DNA of 64,000 bases from Tenebrio molitor (Eukaryota; Arthropoda; Insecta; Coleoptera; Tenebrionidae). Each line of letters opens with the position of its first letter. Position 1 is the stretch's first letter. Location: NCBI RefSeq assembly GCF_963966145.1, contig NC_091046.1, positions 13,888,001 through 13,952,000 of the forward strand, in the 5' to 3' direction. A program made the position numbers and the translations under genes. Under the pieces are notes generated by a model. The model was not told the origin of the DNA and ran no database searches. It saw only the letters and a list, made by a program, of their open reading frames with translations. Shown here in pieces: positions 19,775 through 31,099 of the stretch.

Positions 19775-19786
19775 GTATTATATTTA

Positions 19787-19879
19787 CCGTGCGATCGAAT
19801 AAAAAAAAACAGCGAAAATGGTGTTTTGAACCAATCAAAGCACCAGAATAGCGTCGATTTTTTTTTATTCGATCGCACA
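19787..19879. mobile_element. 93-bp TA-flanked palindromic MITE
   Basis: GTGCGATCGAATAAAAAAAA and its inverse (TTTTTTTTATTCGATCGCAC) form arms of about 22 bp around a 45-bp centre, flanked by TA at 19785-19786 and 19880-19881. It lies 12 bp from the preceding MITE. Confidence 0.83.
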
Positions 19880-19881
19880 TA

Positions 19882-22800
19882 CATATATATAATTTTGTGG
19901 TCTAAATATGTGAATTTGTGGTATTCGATAACTTGTGTTAAATAAATGACCTTATGTGTCGTATTATTATAATTTAACAATTTGAAATTTGCAACCAACA
20001 ATACATCCTTTCGTTTTTCGTTGCATTTTGGTGTCTGATTTTAATACGGATTTACTTGGATTTTCAAGGTATCTGTGTATTCCATTCTACCCAAAGTACA
20101 TAGTTTTCTAGTAACTGACGCGAGGAATAAACATAAACTCACGATGGCAGTAGTCGAAGTGTAATTAATTATTAATTTTTAATAGTATAAAAAACAGAGA
20201 TACCTATTTAATTCGTTATTTTGTGATCACTTAATGATTAGATTTTATTAAATTGTGTCCGGTCAAATAAAATCAAAGAACAGAAGAATCATCTAATAGG
20301 TACCAAATAATTAAATCATAAGAAGTGTAGCACCTTGAAATATGTAGGTATCTGGAAAATAATAATTGTAGATTAATTTTAAATGTATTTAAACGATTAA
20401 ACGTTGATACATCATTTATTATGCATCATTATATGTAGTATTAGCATGTACCTAAGTAACACGTATAATAAAAGAAATTTTGAAAAGTAGGTTAATTGAT
20501 CGTGAAAATGCATTATAGCGGCTTATCAACCAATGGTTCGTTGACCTCAGTCCACGTGCGTCAGGTTTTACATTATATCCATATAATAACCATAACTGTC
20601 GCTTCCAGAACTCTCCTTTCCAATTTAAATAACCAATTTATTTGGATTTTTTACCAGATTGAGCATAAGCCCCAATCAGTTAAACTGGAAAACTTAATTA
20701 CGTTAACAATAAAACAGTGTTAAAGTTAAGCCCCGCAAATCCTTTGGCTTTCCAAAGGAATATTCTGTGTATCGATCCTCTGATTCTTGGAAGGAGGGAT
20801 ATCATGATGTTGCTGTATATCTGTGGCGCCCTCTCACAGCAACAACAACGTGACTGCCGTGACAACAAAAGGATACGACGTGAATTTCATCTGCCGGTTG
20901 AACATCACAGAACTTGTTTAAATTATTTGACAGTTTCTGTTGTTTTGTGTTTGGTTTGGTGTCTGTAAACTAATGATGTTTCCCTTTTCCACCTGCATGT
21001 GTTTTCGACAAAATCAAATTTGGACTGTTATTCCACAACAGTTTGAGGCTGCAACTAATAAGGTTTGTTTACTCGATTATAGGTCAACAAAAATAGTAAT
21101 GAGTAACTTGTTTCAAAGCCACCTTTCTCGATTTTTTGCACCTTTGCCTACAGACCTGTGACTACCTGTTGAAACCCGATTTTAATAGTTCCAATGCGAA
21201 TAAACACCTATATTTTAAAAATCCTATTTGCAGTAGCAATACTGACTTTTAATCACGAATTCGCAATAACGACTATACTTAATAAACAAGATATTGGCAA
21301 CTTCCATGATTGCGTTTTTGGTTGAGTTTTAAAAACTTGTGCTTATCATACGCTTGGCCCTACTTTCATAAGCAAAAACAGCGCCAAACAACTACAGGCA
21401 ATGATAATCTTAAGTATAATGCATTTTTAAGGTTAATTGTGTATTCAGTGATGCTACCAAAAGAAAAGAGAAATGTATTTGTCATTTTATATTATATTCT
21501 ATCATTTATTTTTGATTTAAAATGATCTCATACTATGTTAATTAATCAAAAATAAGCAACATTCTTGCAATAGGAATTTAAATTATTGTATAATTATTTA
21601 TCTAAATAATTAATACATTTATCTTTCTTCAATAAATATTCTTCCTTCATTATGATAATTGCTTCCGCAACAGTACTCTCATTTAGCATTTATAAATAAA
21701 TAATACCATTCCAATGAACTCTTACCCTTCTGGCTACGTGATACTGGCAGTGTGGTTGTCTTTGTGATTCGATTGAAAACCCCAATCATGTTTTCAACTG
21801 GTCCTTTTCCATTACTGATAAAGACAGATGAATGAATTGAAAATATTACTATTTTGTAAACAGAAATTGCTGTATTATAAAAATCTACCATTGGTATTAT
21901 TTGATTGTGATTAGTTAAAATATAAAAATTCAGTCACGAAAAACTGAATTTTTAACGAATTCTTGCTGACAGAGGGGGTTTACGGTTTGTGTTTGCAAAG
22001 ATTTACAGATGAACTGAAGCGTTAAATCTGTGTTGTTTGTGTTGCAAGTTTTTTTCACATTTCACTTGTTTTTCATACCCCATTTATCACAAATCCAAAT
22101 AAATGTGGAAAAATTGAATAGCTTGACGTTTCTTTTTCTACGCTTGCACAGCTTTGGCGGAAAATACCACTCGTTAATAATTAATCAGTCGTACTTATTT
22201 TGAGTGATAAATTAAAAACGTGTTAATGAAAATTTTATTAGTAAGTATAATACGACTAATTCCTGTTAGTAGGATACATTTTATTTGATAACATTCCAGA
22301 TAAACTTAATTACTGAAATAAAATTGAATCCCTTGCAGATTAAATAAAACCAATTAATAAATGATGCTGGCAAATGTCGGTTGGTAAACAACTCACTCTA
22401 AGTTTGTCTTTACGTTGTGGAATCGTCACTTCAAGTCTTAACTCTTCTTAATGGTTTTTGTTTTGTAAATTAATAATAATAACTTATTATTTCATGAAAC
22501 ATGTGTAATAAAAATAACTAAGTTGTAAATAAGTTGTAAATCAATACCGCTTTATCTATAATTGCCAACAAAATATATCATAATTATTATTATTACTGTA
22601 TCTATAATATATTTTTTTCACTACTAGTCTTAGAAGGCGTCATTATTGACTCTCGAACTGAACCCAAAAGTAGAATTTCTCTCCTACTAGTTAATAATTT
22701 TTCATTATTAACCAGTGGTTAATAATGAACAGCCGTCACCAGCAACGAAAGATTTTCTTTGATTTCATTGGTTAACGTAGACAGACGATTTTCAATTTTC

Positions 22801-22889
22801 ATAGCAAACGTCGTATCGGACAAGATAATTTAATTAATAATAATTATTAGAAAGGGTTTTAACGTATCTAGTAGTGAAATAAATAATAT
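19882..22889. other. 3 kb of AT-rich DNA without assignable genes
   Basis: Several open frames of 60-85 codons occur (for example 20496-20968), but none shows a recognisable domain or gene-like structure. A short GC-richer patch at 20780-20900 includes TGTGGCGCCCTCTC. Small palindromes occur at 21927-21960 (AATTCAGT / ACTGAATT) and 22690-22730 (GTTAATAAT / ATTATTAAC). No terminal-repeat element recognised. Confidence 0.4.
20821..20840. promoter_or_regulatory. possible CTCF-like insulator motif
   Basis: CTGTGGCGCCCTCTCACAGC contains the GGCGCCCTCT core that resembles the CTCF core (reverse of AGRGGGCGCC) and is locally palindromic. This is a single match in 64 kb and may be chance. Confidence 0.15.
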
Positions 22890-22989
22890 ATACACCACGG
22901 TAGAGAAGACAATTTTAAGCCTCGCTTCTTTATTTATTTATTAATAAACTACCTCGGCTTAAAAAAATGTCTTCTCTACCTTGGTGTAT
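22890..22989. repeat. palindromic island 7 (hairpin)
   Basis: ACACCACGGTAGAGAAGACA and its inverse TGTCTTCTCTACCTTGGTGT form arms extended by TTTTAAGCC / GGCTTAAAA. The centre is AT-rich, bordered by CTCGCTTC and CTACCTCGG, so the GAG words appear on the minus strand. Confidence 0.8.
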
Positions 22990-23378
22990 AATTACTATTA
23001 ATTGTTTTGAAATTCTTATGAGGAGCATGACCAGGCAAAATACGCTAATTAATTAATATTTGAATTAAGTATATTTCAACTGATTTATTAAATTATCTTT
23101 TTTATTTATGTGCTTGTTACATGCATGCTAATACAAAATACAGAGAATTCCTATCTTAGAAATATTTAGGAAATGCAAAGTGTTTTTATGCTAAATAGGA
23201 GTGAAACACATTGACATCCAAGAACACTCTACGGTTAATAGTCTAGAGGTTCTTGTATGCAGAGTTATTCAGGTCATTGTTTTATTTTACATACATTTGA
23301 CATGATATTAAGAAATTAAGAAATACATCATAAAACACAAAAATTCAGTAGGTATTAACTGTCGCAAGAAATAGTATA

Positions 23379-23742
23379 TTATGTTATGCGGAGCAAAAAT
23401 GAAGTTTTATGTGCTGCGGCTGGTAGATTGACTGCCGAACGCAGTGAAGCAGACAAACTAGCCAAAGCACATAAAACCATTTTTGCTCCGAATAACATAT
23501 ACTATTTTTTCTTCAAACCTTCATAACAAATTATTTAAGACATGTTAAGAAACCAGGTAGGAATTTCAAATCATTTAGCTAGTTTACTTTACTGCCGCAC
23601 ATCAGCCGAGATAATAACTTCACGGACGCCCTCAGCGGAGATAATAACTTTATCTGCCGCTCTCAGCGGAGATAATAACTTTATCTGCCGCTCGTCAGCT
23701 CGTTGAACATGAAGTTGACAATGAAGTGACACTTTAGCATTA
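23379..23742. repeat. dispersed repeat: hairpin plus minisatellite, copy 2
   Basis: Matches 4150-4506. The palindrome here is longer (23379-23503), starting ATGTTATGCGGAGCAAAAAT and closing ATTTTTGCTCCGAATAACAT. The tandem array has three units with tails CACGGACGCC and TATCTGCCGC. It ends ATGAAGTGACACTTTAGCAT. Confidence 0.83.
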
Positions 23743-23904
23743 TCAATGCAGCAGGATAATGTCATAATTTACGGACGTTTGAAGAAAAAATAAGTTTTTA
23801 ATTGATTGCTGATAGAAGACACTGATGAGTGATGACAGTCAGGTCAGATCATTAGTACAATTTAATTTTTAGCACAGCACAGTAGGTACCAAAAATAGAT
23901 AAAA

Positions 23905-24075
23905 GGTGTTTTTTTAAATTTGGCATCGAAGTAGGCGTTGGAGAGTCAATTGAGATCGTACCACTCGTGTAAAAGCGTAAGATTTAAACAACTGATCCGT
24001 GATCCGTAACCTGTATAGTGTGTTCACAATCGACACTTCAACGCCTACTTCGACGCCAAATTTAAAAAAAAAACC
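23905..24075 (+). mobile_element. palindromic MITE (family GTGTTTTTTTAAATTTGGC), copy A
   Basis: AAATTTGGCATCGAAGTAGG and its inverse CCTACTTCGACGCCAAATTT form the arms, followed inward by CGTTGRAGAGTCGATTG-type sequence. Copies are at 26734-26891 and, inverted, at 48004-48154. Confidence 0.85.
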
Positions 24076-25133
24076 GTTATAGCTAAAGGCTTTCAGATGT
24101 AAACGCAATTCACGTGTGGTAGTAGGTATGTACATATATCCTTATATGTATATATATTTTTAACATTTTTGAAGCACTTTAGAATACTTAATGAAGTTAT
24201 TGGTTATTAATAAATTCCATGCAAGCGCACAATGAATTTTTCACATTAATTTTTCTGGTTGCAACTCTCCACTCTTGTTTACCTAAAATATAAACTACAA
24301 GGCAGCATGAGGAATGCTGCCACAAATAAATGTTTTGAGCACTATCTGAAAAAATATATATGTTTTTCCCCTTTTGTGGAACATTGATTGCGGTAATAGC
24401 TTTCAATTATGTTTTTAATATAAAATAAATAAAAAACGCATACTTTTTAAAATCTGTCGGCTTGCATTTAAAAGAAGTCGACACAAGAATATATTTTATT
24501 TATTTCCAACAAAGCAACTTGTTCAGTTACAAGAAAAACTATTCCATTATGCGTTTTAAAGTAATCGGTTATGTGCAATGCAGATTTAAAATTGTGGCTA
24601 ACCACAAATACCTCTTATTGCATCAGTTTTGTTCACATAGATAGTTCTATTTATAATTTACAATAATAAAAATAAAAATATAAGAGATAGGCCATTAATG
24701 GAATTTTTATTATTATTTTTTTATTACATCGAATAGTTGTAGTAGATTATCAGTGGTATCTTTCATTAAATTTTTGCCATTAATTTGTTTTTATTTTTAA
24801 CATCAAAATGCCATGTAGTTGCACAAATAAACCTATTTAGATTTTTTTTCACAACCTCCTTTGTATAAAGCATTTTAGTCCTTCGGAGTTCTGAGTAAAA
24901 GCACTGCCGACTAAGTTATTGATAGTGGCATTACGTTGACATAATGTGTAAAAGTAACATAAAGCAATATATGAACAAGAAATTTTAAGTCTTTTTTACT
25001 ATTAAATGATTAAATGTATTAGGCAGCAGATATATTACAGAACTAAAATGCATTTTGATCCCTTGTGTAATAATTCCTATCGCTGAGCGGAATGAAAAGA
25101 TGCACTTTAGTCCCTTCTCATTTAATATATGTA
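24076..25133. other. AT-rich spacer
   Basis: Holds a TATATA-rich stretch at about 24130-24160. A few short frames have no recognisable content. No inverted-repeat element seen. Confidence 0.3.
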
Positions 25134-25504
25134 GAGATATTTTCATATTTGGTGGCGGAAACAAAAGACTGAGAAATGTCACAAAAATGTATTGTCAGTG
25201 TCAAATTTCTCATAAACGCCGTAAAAAGGAATGTCTAGGTAAATTTAAATTTTCGCTAAATAGATTGAAAAAACAAATTTTAAGGAAACCAATTTTTGTC
25301 AGTGCTTCAAAAGGAAAAGTTATTCTCATATAATCAAACGTATTACAAATTATTTCTCTAGTTCGACGATGAATGACTTTCTTATTTCCAATTTGCTGCA
25401 TTTCTGTCGAAATCACGAACGTCTTTGAGAAATTTGACACTGACAATACAAATTTGTGACATTTCTCAGTCTTTTGTTTCCGCCACCAAATATGAAAATA
25501 TCTC
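25134..25504. mobile_element. 371-bp TA-flanked element with about 80-bp near-identical inverted repeats
   Basis: The outer arms starting GAGATATTTTCATATTTGGT run about 80 bp and differ at only about two positions; they are flanked by TA at 25132-25133 and 25505-25506. The centre keeps the start of a transposase gene on the minus strand. This is an internally deleted derivative of an autonomous Tc1/mariner-group element. Confidence 0.9.
25210..25402 (-). pseudogene. N-terminal transposase fragment
   Basis: From an ATG at 25402 the minus strand reads MQQIGNKKVIHRRTREIICN then TFDYMRITFPFEALTKIG. The motif 'RTREIICNTFDYM...EA' resembles the conserved N-terminus of an insect mariner-like transposase group ('QARExIxNVxxFMxxEA'), recognised from memory. 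The frame then runs into the inverted-repeat arm and has lost everything downstream, including the DNA-binding and catalytic domains. Confidence 0.5.
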
Positions 25505-25506
25505 TA

Positions 25507-26339
25507 CTATTAAAATTTTCAATTCTAAATATACGAGTATAGTTTCAAATGTTTAATTAATGAATCTTTTTTTAACGTAATTTATTAGTAGCTTAACTAC
25601 TAAATCGGTTTACACATTTACAATTTGAAAATTATATGTTCTGCTCTGTAGTCTGTAGAGATATACTAAATGGGCCCATAAACATTCTTCATAAATGTGT
25701 TTTTTTAAGAACTAGTGTACGAACGAAGGCTGAACATCATAATGCGAGTTTTACCATAAATAATTCTTAAGGCGAAACTTTAAAAGGGTTTGCAGCGGGG
25801 TGTAAATAAATAATTAGAGTTCTATGCTTCTTTTGCCATCGGTTTTTTTTTGCTAATTAATTTCTTCGTGGTGACAATTTGGCACATAGCTATGTAGCTC
25901 TCGTCGCAATTCGCAAAAGAGAAAGTTATTAGGAGTATATAGAGCGACTGAGCCAGCCTTTCCGCATCATTACCCGTAAAGGATATGGAAGGAAAGAATG
26001 CTAAAAGGGAATGTACCAATACAAAATTATTGACGTTTTCTTATTGAAATAATTTAGGCTGCCCATCGGCTTGACCTTTCTTTATACTAACAAAACAGTA
26101 GGTTTTTAATCGATTTTATTTGAAATTAATTTTTTAGTGGAAATCACGAATTAATTAATGATATATTTATGAAGCATGAGTAATAATAATGCTTATTAGT
26201 CTAAGACTGAAACAAACAAGTAGGTATTTTTTTTGTTTTGAGGGTTCACACGTCGTTAAATTTATCCCTTGTAATATAATAAAAAAAAAAAACTAAAACC
26301 AACTGTTTTATTATTTTTTTAAAAATAAATATAAACGAC
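25507..26339. other. AT-rich spacer
   Basis: No supported features. Short minus-strand frames near 25822-26019 have no recognisable domain. Confidence 0.3.
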
Positions 26340-26416
26340 CCAGGAAGGCGATGAAAATGTATAACTGGTTGCGTTTCAATGCTTGTAAGGCCCATTGTTA
26401 CTCTGAATAACCCTGT
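26340..26416 (-). repeat. partial copy of the TTCACGAGTAATAAT family, inverted
   Basis: GGCGATGAAAATGTATAACT through AAGGCCCATTGTTACTCTGA to ATAACCCTGTATA is the reverse complement of 5936-6012. Its tip CCCTG followed by TA is a Tc1/mariner-style end. Confidence 0.7.
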
Positions 26417-26733
26417 ATAAGGTGAGAATAATTAATATTTTTCTATATTGTTAAGGCACATGCAATTAGGAAATAACACTTATTATCCAGAAAAAAAGTG
26501 TTATATGGTGTACTTATTATTATGAGGATTTGATATGTTTATTTTATTTTATGCCAGTGGCTAGTACTGTTACTACTGTACTACTGTTACAAATCCTGTA
26601 TTTGTGAACGTTAGGGAGTTTTTAGATACGAAAGGCGGTATAATTTAATATTATATTAGAAAAAATCGGCGCCATATTGTCAGTTCTACATTGAATCAAG
26701 TCATGCAATTTATTCTCGCTTAAGATGATATAT

Positions 26734-26891
26734 AGTGTTTTTTTAAATTTGACTTCGTAGTAGGCGTTGAAGAGTCGATGTGAACGCACCACTCGTGTAA
26801 AACGTCAGATTTAAACAGCTGATCCGTGATCCGTGCATTCACAATCAACTCATCAACGCTTACTATGAGGTGAAATTTAAAAAAACACGCC
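26734..26891 (+). mobile_element. palindromic MITE (family GTGTTTTTTTAAATTTGGC), copy B
   Basis: Same orientation as copy A. The arms GTGTTTTTTTAAATTTGA and AAATTTAAAAAAACAC are imperfect. The shared interior includes ACCACTCGTGTAAAA and GATCCGTGATCCGTG. Confidence 0.83.
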
Positions 26892-27956
26892 ATATATTGC
26901 ATTGTGTTAACTTTACCTGCAAACTATAGTCTATAGAAGTTTTCTATTTTTTTAAATAATTTTTTGGCAGTTTGTAAAGTAGACGAATGGATCTTTTGCA
27001 TCCAAATTAAATTGTTCGTTACAAGATTTGGCCAATTTAGCTATCCTTTCCCTTTGGCATGTTTTTGTACATACCAAAGATTTGCTGTATTTCACGTCTA
27101 ATTTGTTGTTGAAAATAAAACGGACCAATAAAATAACTCAGTTGGTCACGCATTCAATTGCCGCTATGTGATAAAATTTTAGATCGAGACAAATGAGAAT
27201 GTTTTCTATTATTTTTCATTCTTACATGTTCAGTTAAACATAATACTTTGCACAGATTATTTTTTCACCAGCAAGAATTCTGGCGGCTCGTGTGTAAAAC
27301 GTTTGGATCGACCAATTACTTTAAATTTTCGAGACTTTTAAGTAGGTAGATAATGTAGGCAAAAATTTCGTTCCATGTTTTTTAGTTTCGTTTTCTATTA
27401 ATGACAAAGATGAGAAGATTTGTTCTTGCAAGACAGTTTGGATAGTGAAACAATGTTTGTTTGATGACACATCGGACAGCTGAAACTTACTTTTTATGTT
27501 GTATGCTTCAGAAAACTTTGTTACGAAACCATCAACAATAATTGCTGTGGCTTGTCATATTTATTCCCATCATGATACAGTTTTCCAGGGATACGAGTTT
27601 TGTGGGTCAGAGTGCATTATATTTAATATTTGCTTTAAGTAACTCTCATACGATCTCCATACCAATGCTGTCTAATGTGTTCGAAGTCTACTAAATTCCT
27701 GATAATAATATGTTGCCTTATTTTCCTCCATTTTTTACGAATATAGCTTTTTGGTTCAGTGTCTGCGATTTCATTGTTGAACCAATTGGGACATTCAGAC
27801 TTCTCAAAGGTAACTTATGGAACTGACTCATTGAGCGCGGTGTAAAAACCAATAATACAGTTCAACCCCAACAACAATAACTACTTTTACTTACAAACTC
27901 ACCACTCTTTCTTTATAGAATTTCTATAAATGAATATTCTGTTATGCTTATAACGA
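26892..27956. other. AT-rich spacer
   Basis: No reading frame, RNA gene or repeat that I can support in this stretch. Confidence 0.3.
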
Positions 27957-28049
27957 GTGTTCAAATAAAAAATTCATTAAGTTGGCTATGGCTTTTTGAT
28001 GAAGGAAGATAGAGCGAAAAATGAATGATGTCTTCTTTGACATATAGTT
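27957..28049 (+). repeat. dispersed repeat end, copy 1
   Basis: CAAATAAAAAATTCATTAAG through TTTTTGATGAAGGAAGATAG and ATGTCTTCTTTGACA matches the reverse complement of 35505-35595. Confidence 0.65.
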
Positions 28050-28454
28050 ATGTTATGTTGCTGCGACTTTCGTCAAATTAAGACGTTTTGTATTCAATGT
28101 TACCAAACATGTAGTCAGAGATACGCACTGTAGTCCAGTCAGTGGGGATAAAAATGGTCATTGCCTTACAAAAGGTGGGGCAGTAATGATTTTGAAATAT
28201 GTTGTTTGAGTAGCGACCCTGATGAAAACTCCAAGTTTTCGACCTTGGAGACGGTGAGCGCGAGCCGCCATCTTGAATGAAAGGTGCAAAAAACAGGTTT
28301 TCACAGAATAACTAAACGTTCATTATTTGAGACAAATGTTCAAATAAAAGTTGTAAAGGATCAAATTTGGCAACTTTTGTGTACCTATTTATACTTTTCT
28401 TGTTGTGAAAAATTCAAAGGCTATTTCATGAACTTTTCAATTGAACACTCGATA

Positions 28455-29046
28455 GAAAGTGTTTATAAATGAACATATACAGGTCATTAGAAATGATGTC
28501 CCATCGCAGTTGGCTTTGAAAACCCACACAAATTTTGGATGTGCCGTCAGCCTCGCAACGTTAGACGAACTAGTAGACAGATTTCCACTACCGCCGGTAG
28601 CGCCACCTATCGGCGATACTAGTCTCACTCATGTTACGAGGCTTGCGGCAACTTCAACTACGTCACGCCTACTGCGATGGGTCAATTATTTATAACGACA
28701 CTGTATCAAGAGTCGTGTGGAATATGAATATATTTGATTTTTGCCATTCTGTAGCATACTGTGGTACCAAATAGAAAGACAGAAGTCCATTAATGACAGG
28801 TTTTGAATAGACTGTTGCAAGATGAAAAGTAATTAGAATATAGAAAAACTGAAGAAAATCACAAGCGAAAGATCTAAGGTGTCGAACTCGCAACTGACGC
28901 TGAGATTTAATAATTTGACATTTGACTGTTGACATTTGATTTGACGGCTTTAACGGTTCGACATAGTTCGACATAATATAATTATTACAGAGTCGCACAA
29001 TTCCACAGGACTCTTGATGTACCTACATTCTTTTACACACATTTTG
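28455..29046. mobile_element. short mariner derivative with a MITE inside its left terminal repeat
   Basis: The left tip GAAAGTGTTTATAAATGAAC (28455) and the right tip TTCTTTTACACACATTTTG (to 29046) match the ends of the larger mariner element at 31100-32278; TA flanks at 28453-28454 and 29047-29048. The left repeat is interrupted at a TA by the MITE at 28480-28703 and resumes with TATCAAGAGTCGTGTGGAA. Without the MITE the element is about 366 bp. Internal blocks (CATTTGACTGTTGACATTTG) match 32150-32180. Confidence 0.87.
28480..28703 (-). mobile_element. 224-bp TA-flanked MITE (family CRGGGTCATTATAAAT), copy 2
   Basis: Inverse of 19305-19534 (shared TTGGCTTTGAAAACCCACAC-like and GATACTAGTCTCACTCATGT). 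The ends CAGGTCATTAGAAATGATGT and TTATTTATAACGACACTG are flanked by TA at 28478-28479 and 28704-28705. It is inserted in the terminal repeat of the mariner derivative. Confidence 0.9.
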
Positions 29047-29048
29047 TA

Positions 29049-29471
29049 GCTGTTTTGTGTTGATGTGTATTTTACTATGTAGAAACGATGAATATTGAAA
29101 TACATTCCGTGAACCACGATTTGTTTGTCGTATTATGGTGAAGAAAGCATGGAGAAATAACAGTTACAGTACAGTAATAATAATAAGCATTTATTTATTT
29201 AGGCAAACATATTTTTTGACGGAATATTATAAAATACAGCATATAATATAAGTTACATTTACCCAATAACTTTACAAATTGCACAGTTAATATTATACCA
29301 CAAAAAATGAAACAGTTTAGATAAGACAATTTTTAGGAATCAGCAAACAAGCGCGAATCCTTTGAATTATCGGATGCTAGAAAAATGCCTTGTTTGTCTC
29401 TGCGTAAGATAGACACTGTTGCACCATGGTTACTTTCAGTTACATTGCACTTAATTTAACTGATCTAATAT
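29049..29471. other. AT-rich spacer
   Basis: No supported gene or repeat. Includes short runs rich in ATTATT. Confidence 0.3.
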
Positions 29472-29568
29472 GTACCAGGTGTAGAATGGATTTTGGTACA
29501 TAAGCACTTTACGTGTAAAAGTAAAAATTCTCGGATATTGGCTCCCCTAATTATTTTAGAACAAAGCC
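29472..29568 (+). repeat. single end of an element related to 8652-9352
   Basis: ACCAGGTGTAGAATGGATTT, ACGTGTAAAAGTAAAAATTC and ATTGGCTCCCCTAATTATTT match the left arm at 8651-8735 at moderate identity. The opposite end is not present; it abuts the Jockey remnant. Confidence 0.7.
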
Positions 29569-31099
29569 TTAAATATAAAAGTTGTTCCAGTGAAACAGCA
29601 TATTATTGCATTTGCCATGGCCGGTTCTAAAACGATTTAATTTACACCAGATTTTCCTGGGTAGGTCAAATCCCGAAATTTGTTTTGTAAGATCCTCAAT
29701 TAGATTTTTATTGAAAATAATAAAATATCTACGTCTTGTCAGGCTGCTTTCCAATAGTCAGATTTGGAAAATGGTTGCATGAGAAATTCTTCTTTCCAAA
29801 CTGGTTTACGCGATTTTAATCTTAAGGGTGGTAAATTTGCCATGTCTTGTGTTATGGAGTACATGTTCGGTGAATTCTGAAATTTATCCCAAATTTCTTT
29901 TTGTGACCTATAAAGTACCCGTTATTATTCGAAGTGTAGTATTCAATTGAGCATCTATTTTGTTCACGTATGCACTGTTCTTTCAGATAAGGCAACAATA
30001 TTCTGCCGTAGAATACTCGTATACTAGAGCTAGTCCTGTGACACGTAAAGTGTGTGCATTCGCTTCCCAACTTGTCCCTTCGAGTTTATGTATAATGTTG
30101 TTTCTTGTTTTCAGTTTCTGTCGTAACTTTTCGATGTGTAGTTTGAAGGTTAGAGATGAATCCAGAGTTATTTCTAGATATGTCGGGGAATAATTATGCT
30201 TAATTGTAGTTTCATTGAAGTCTACTTTCAGTTTTCTATTTTTCTAGTTGGAAACAGCAAACTTTTGTCTTTTGAGGATTTGGGCAAAGTCGCCATTTTG
30301 TGAAATATTTATTCAAAGGTATTAAATCGTCTGATAGTCCGTTCTCTACATTTTCAAAATTCTGATGTTGGTAAGCCATTGCCAGGTCGTCAGCGTAGAT
30401 AAATTTTCGGGAATTTGTTGGGGGTAAATCGCTGTATATAAATTAAATAAAATTGGTGACAATACTGAGCCTTGAGGTAAACCATTGTTGAGAAATCGAA
30501 ATTTACTACTTTGTCTTCAACGAAAACCCTGAATTGACGGTTAGACAGCATATCTTCTAAGAGTGAGACCATTTTTCCACAAGGTATTACGTTATACAAT
30601 TTATGTATTAAATCTTTCCAGACGGTGTCGTAGGCTGCGGTGAGATCAACAAAAACAACTCCAGTCTTTAGACGTTTTTGAAAGATAGATTCGATGTAAG
30701 GTGTTAGAGCCAGCACCTGGTCACAGCAATTTCTGTTTGGTATAAAACCTGCTTGCTCTATTGGAAGATTTTCTTCTATTATTGGTGAAATTCTATTGTA
30801 GATAAGCTTTTCCAAAAATTTATGACACACGCTGAGTAGACAGATTGGTCTGTAACTCGAAGTTTCATTGGCTGGTTTTCCGGATTTTAGTATGGCAATA
30901 ACTTTTGCTTTCTTGAATTCAGGTGGTATTTTACCTGTTGAAACTATGTCATTAAAAAAAGACCTAAGCCAGTTTAAATCTATTGGTCCCAGGTGTTTAA
31001 TGAATTCAGGATAGATGCCGTCAAAACCCGCAGCTTTTCTGTTCTTCACTGTTTTACCTACTTCTTGCATCTCTTCTACACTAAATGAACGAGATAGTA

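Noticed and set aside
20496..20968. Two overlapping plus-strand frames as exons
   Set aside because: They lack recognisable motifs and conserved gene structure; overlapping frames in the same stretch suggest chance.
24130..24160. TATATA-rich stretch as a core promoter
   Set aside because: Simple AT repeat in AT-rich DNA with no downstream gene.
29852..30070. Minus-strand 72-codon frame as a separate gene
   Set aside because: It is an out-of-register reading of the Jockey remnant, whose correct frame gives EGTSWEANAHTLRV.
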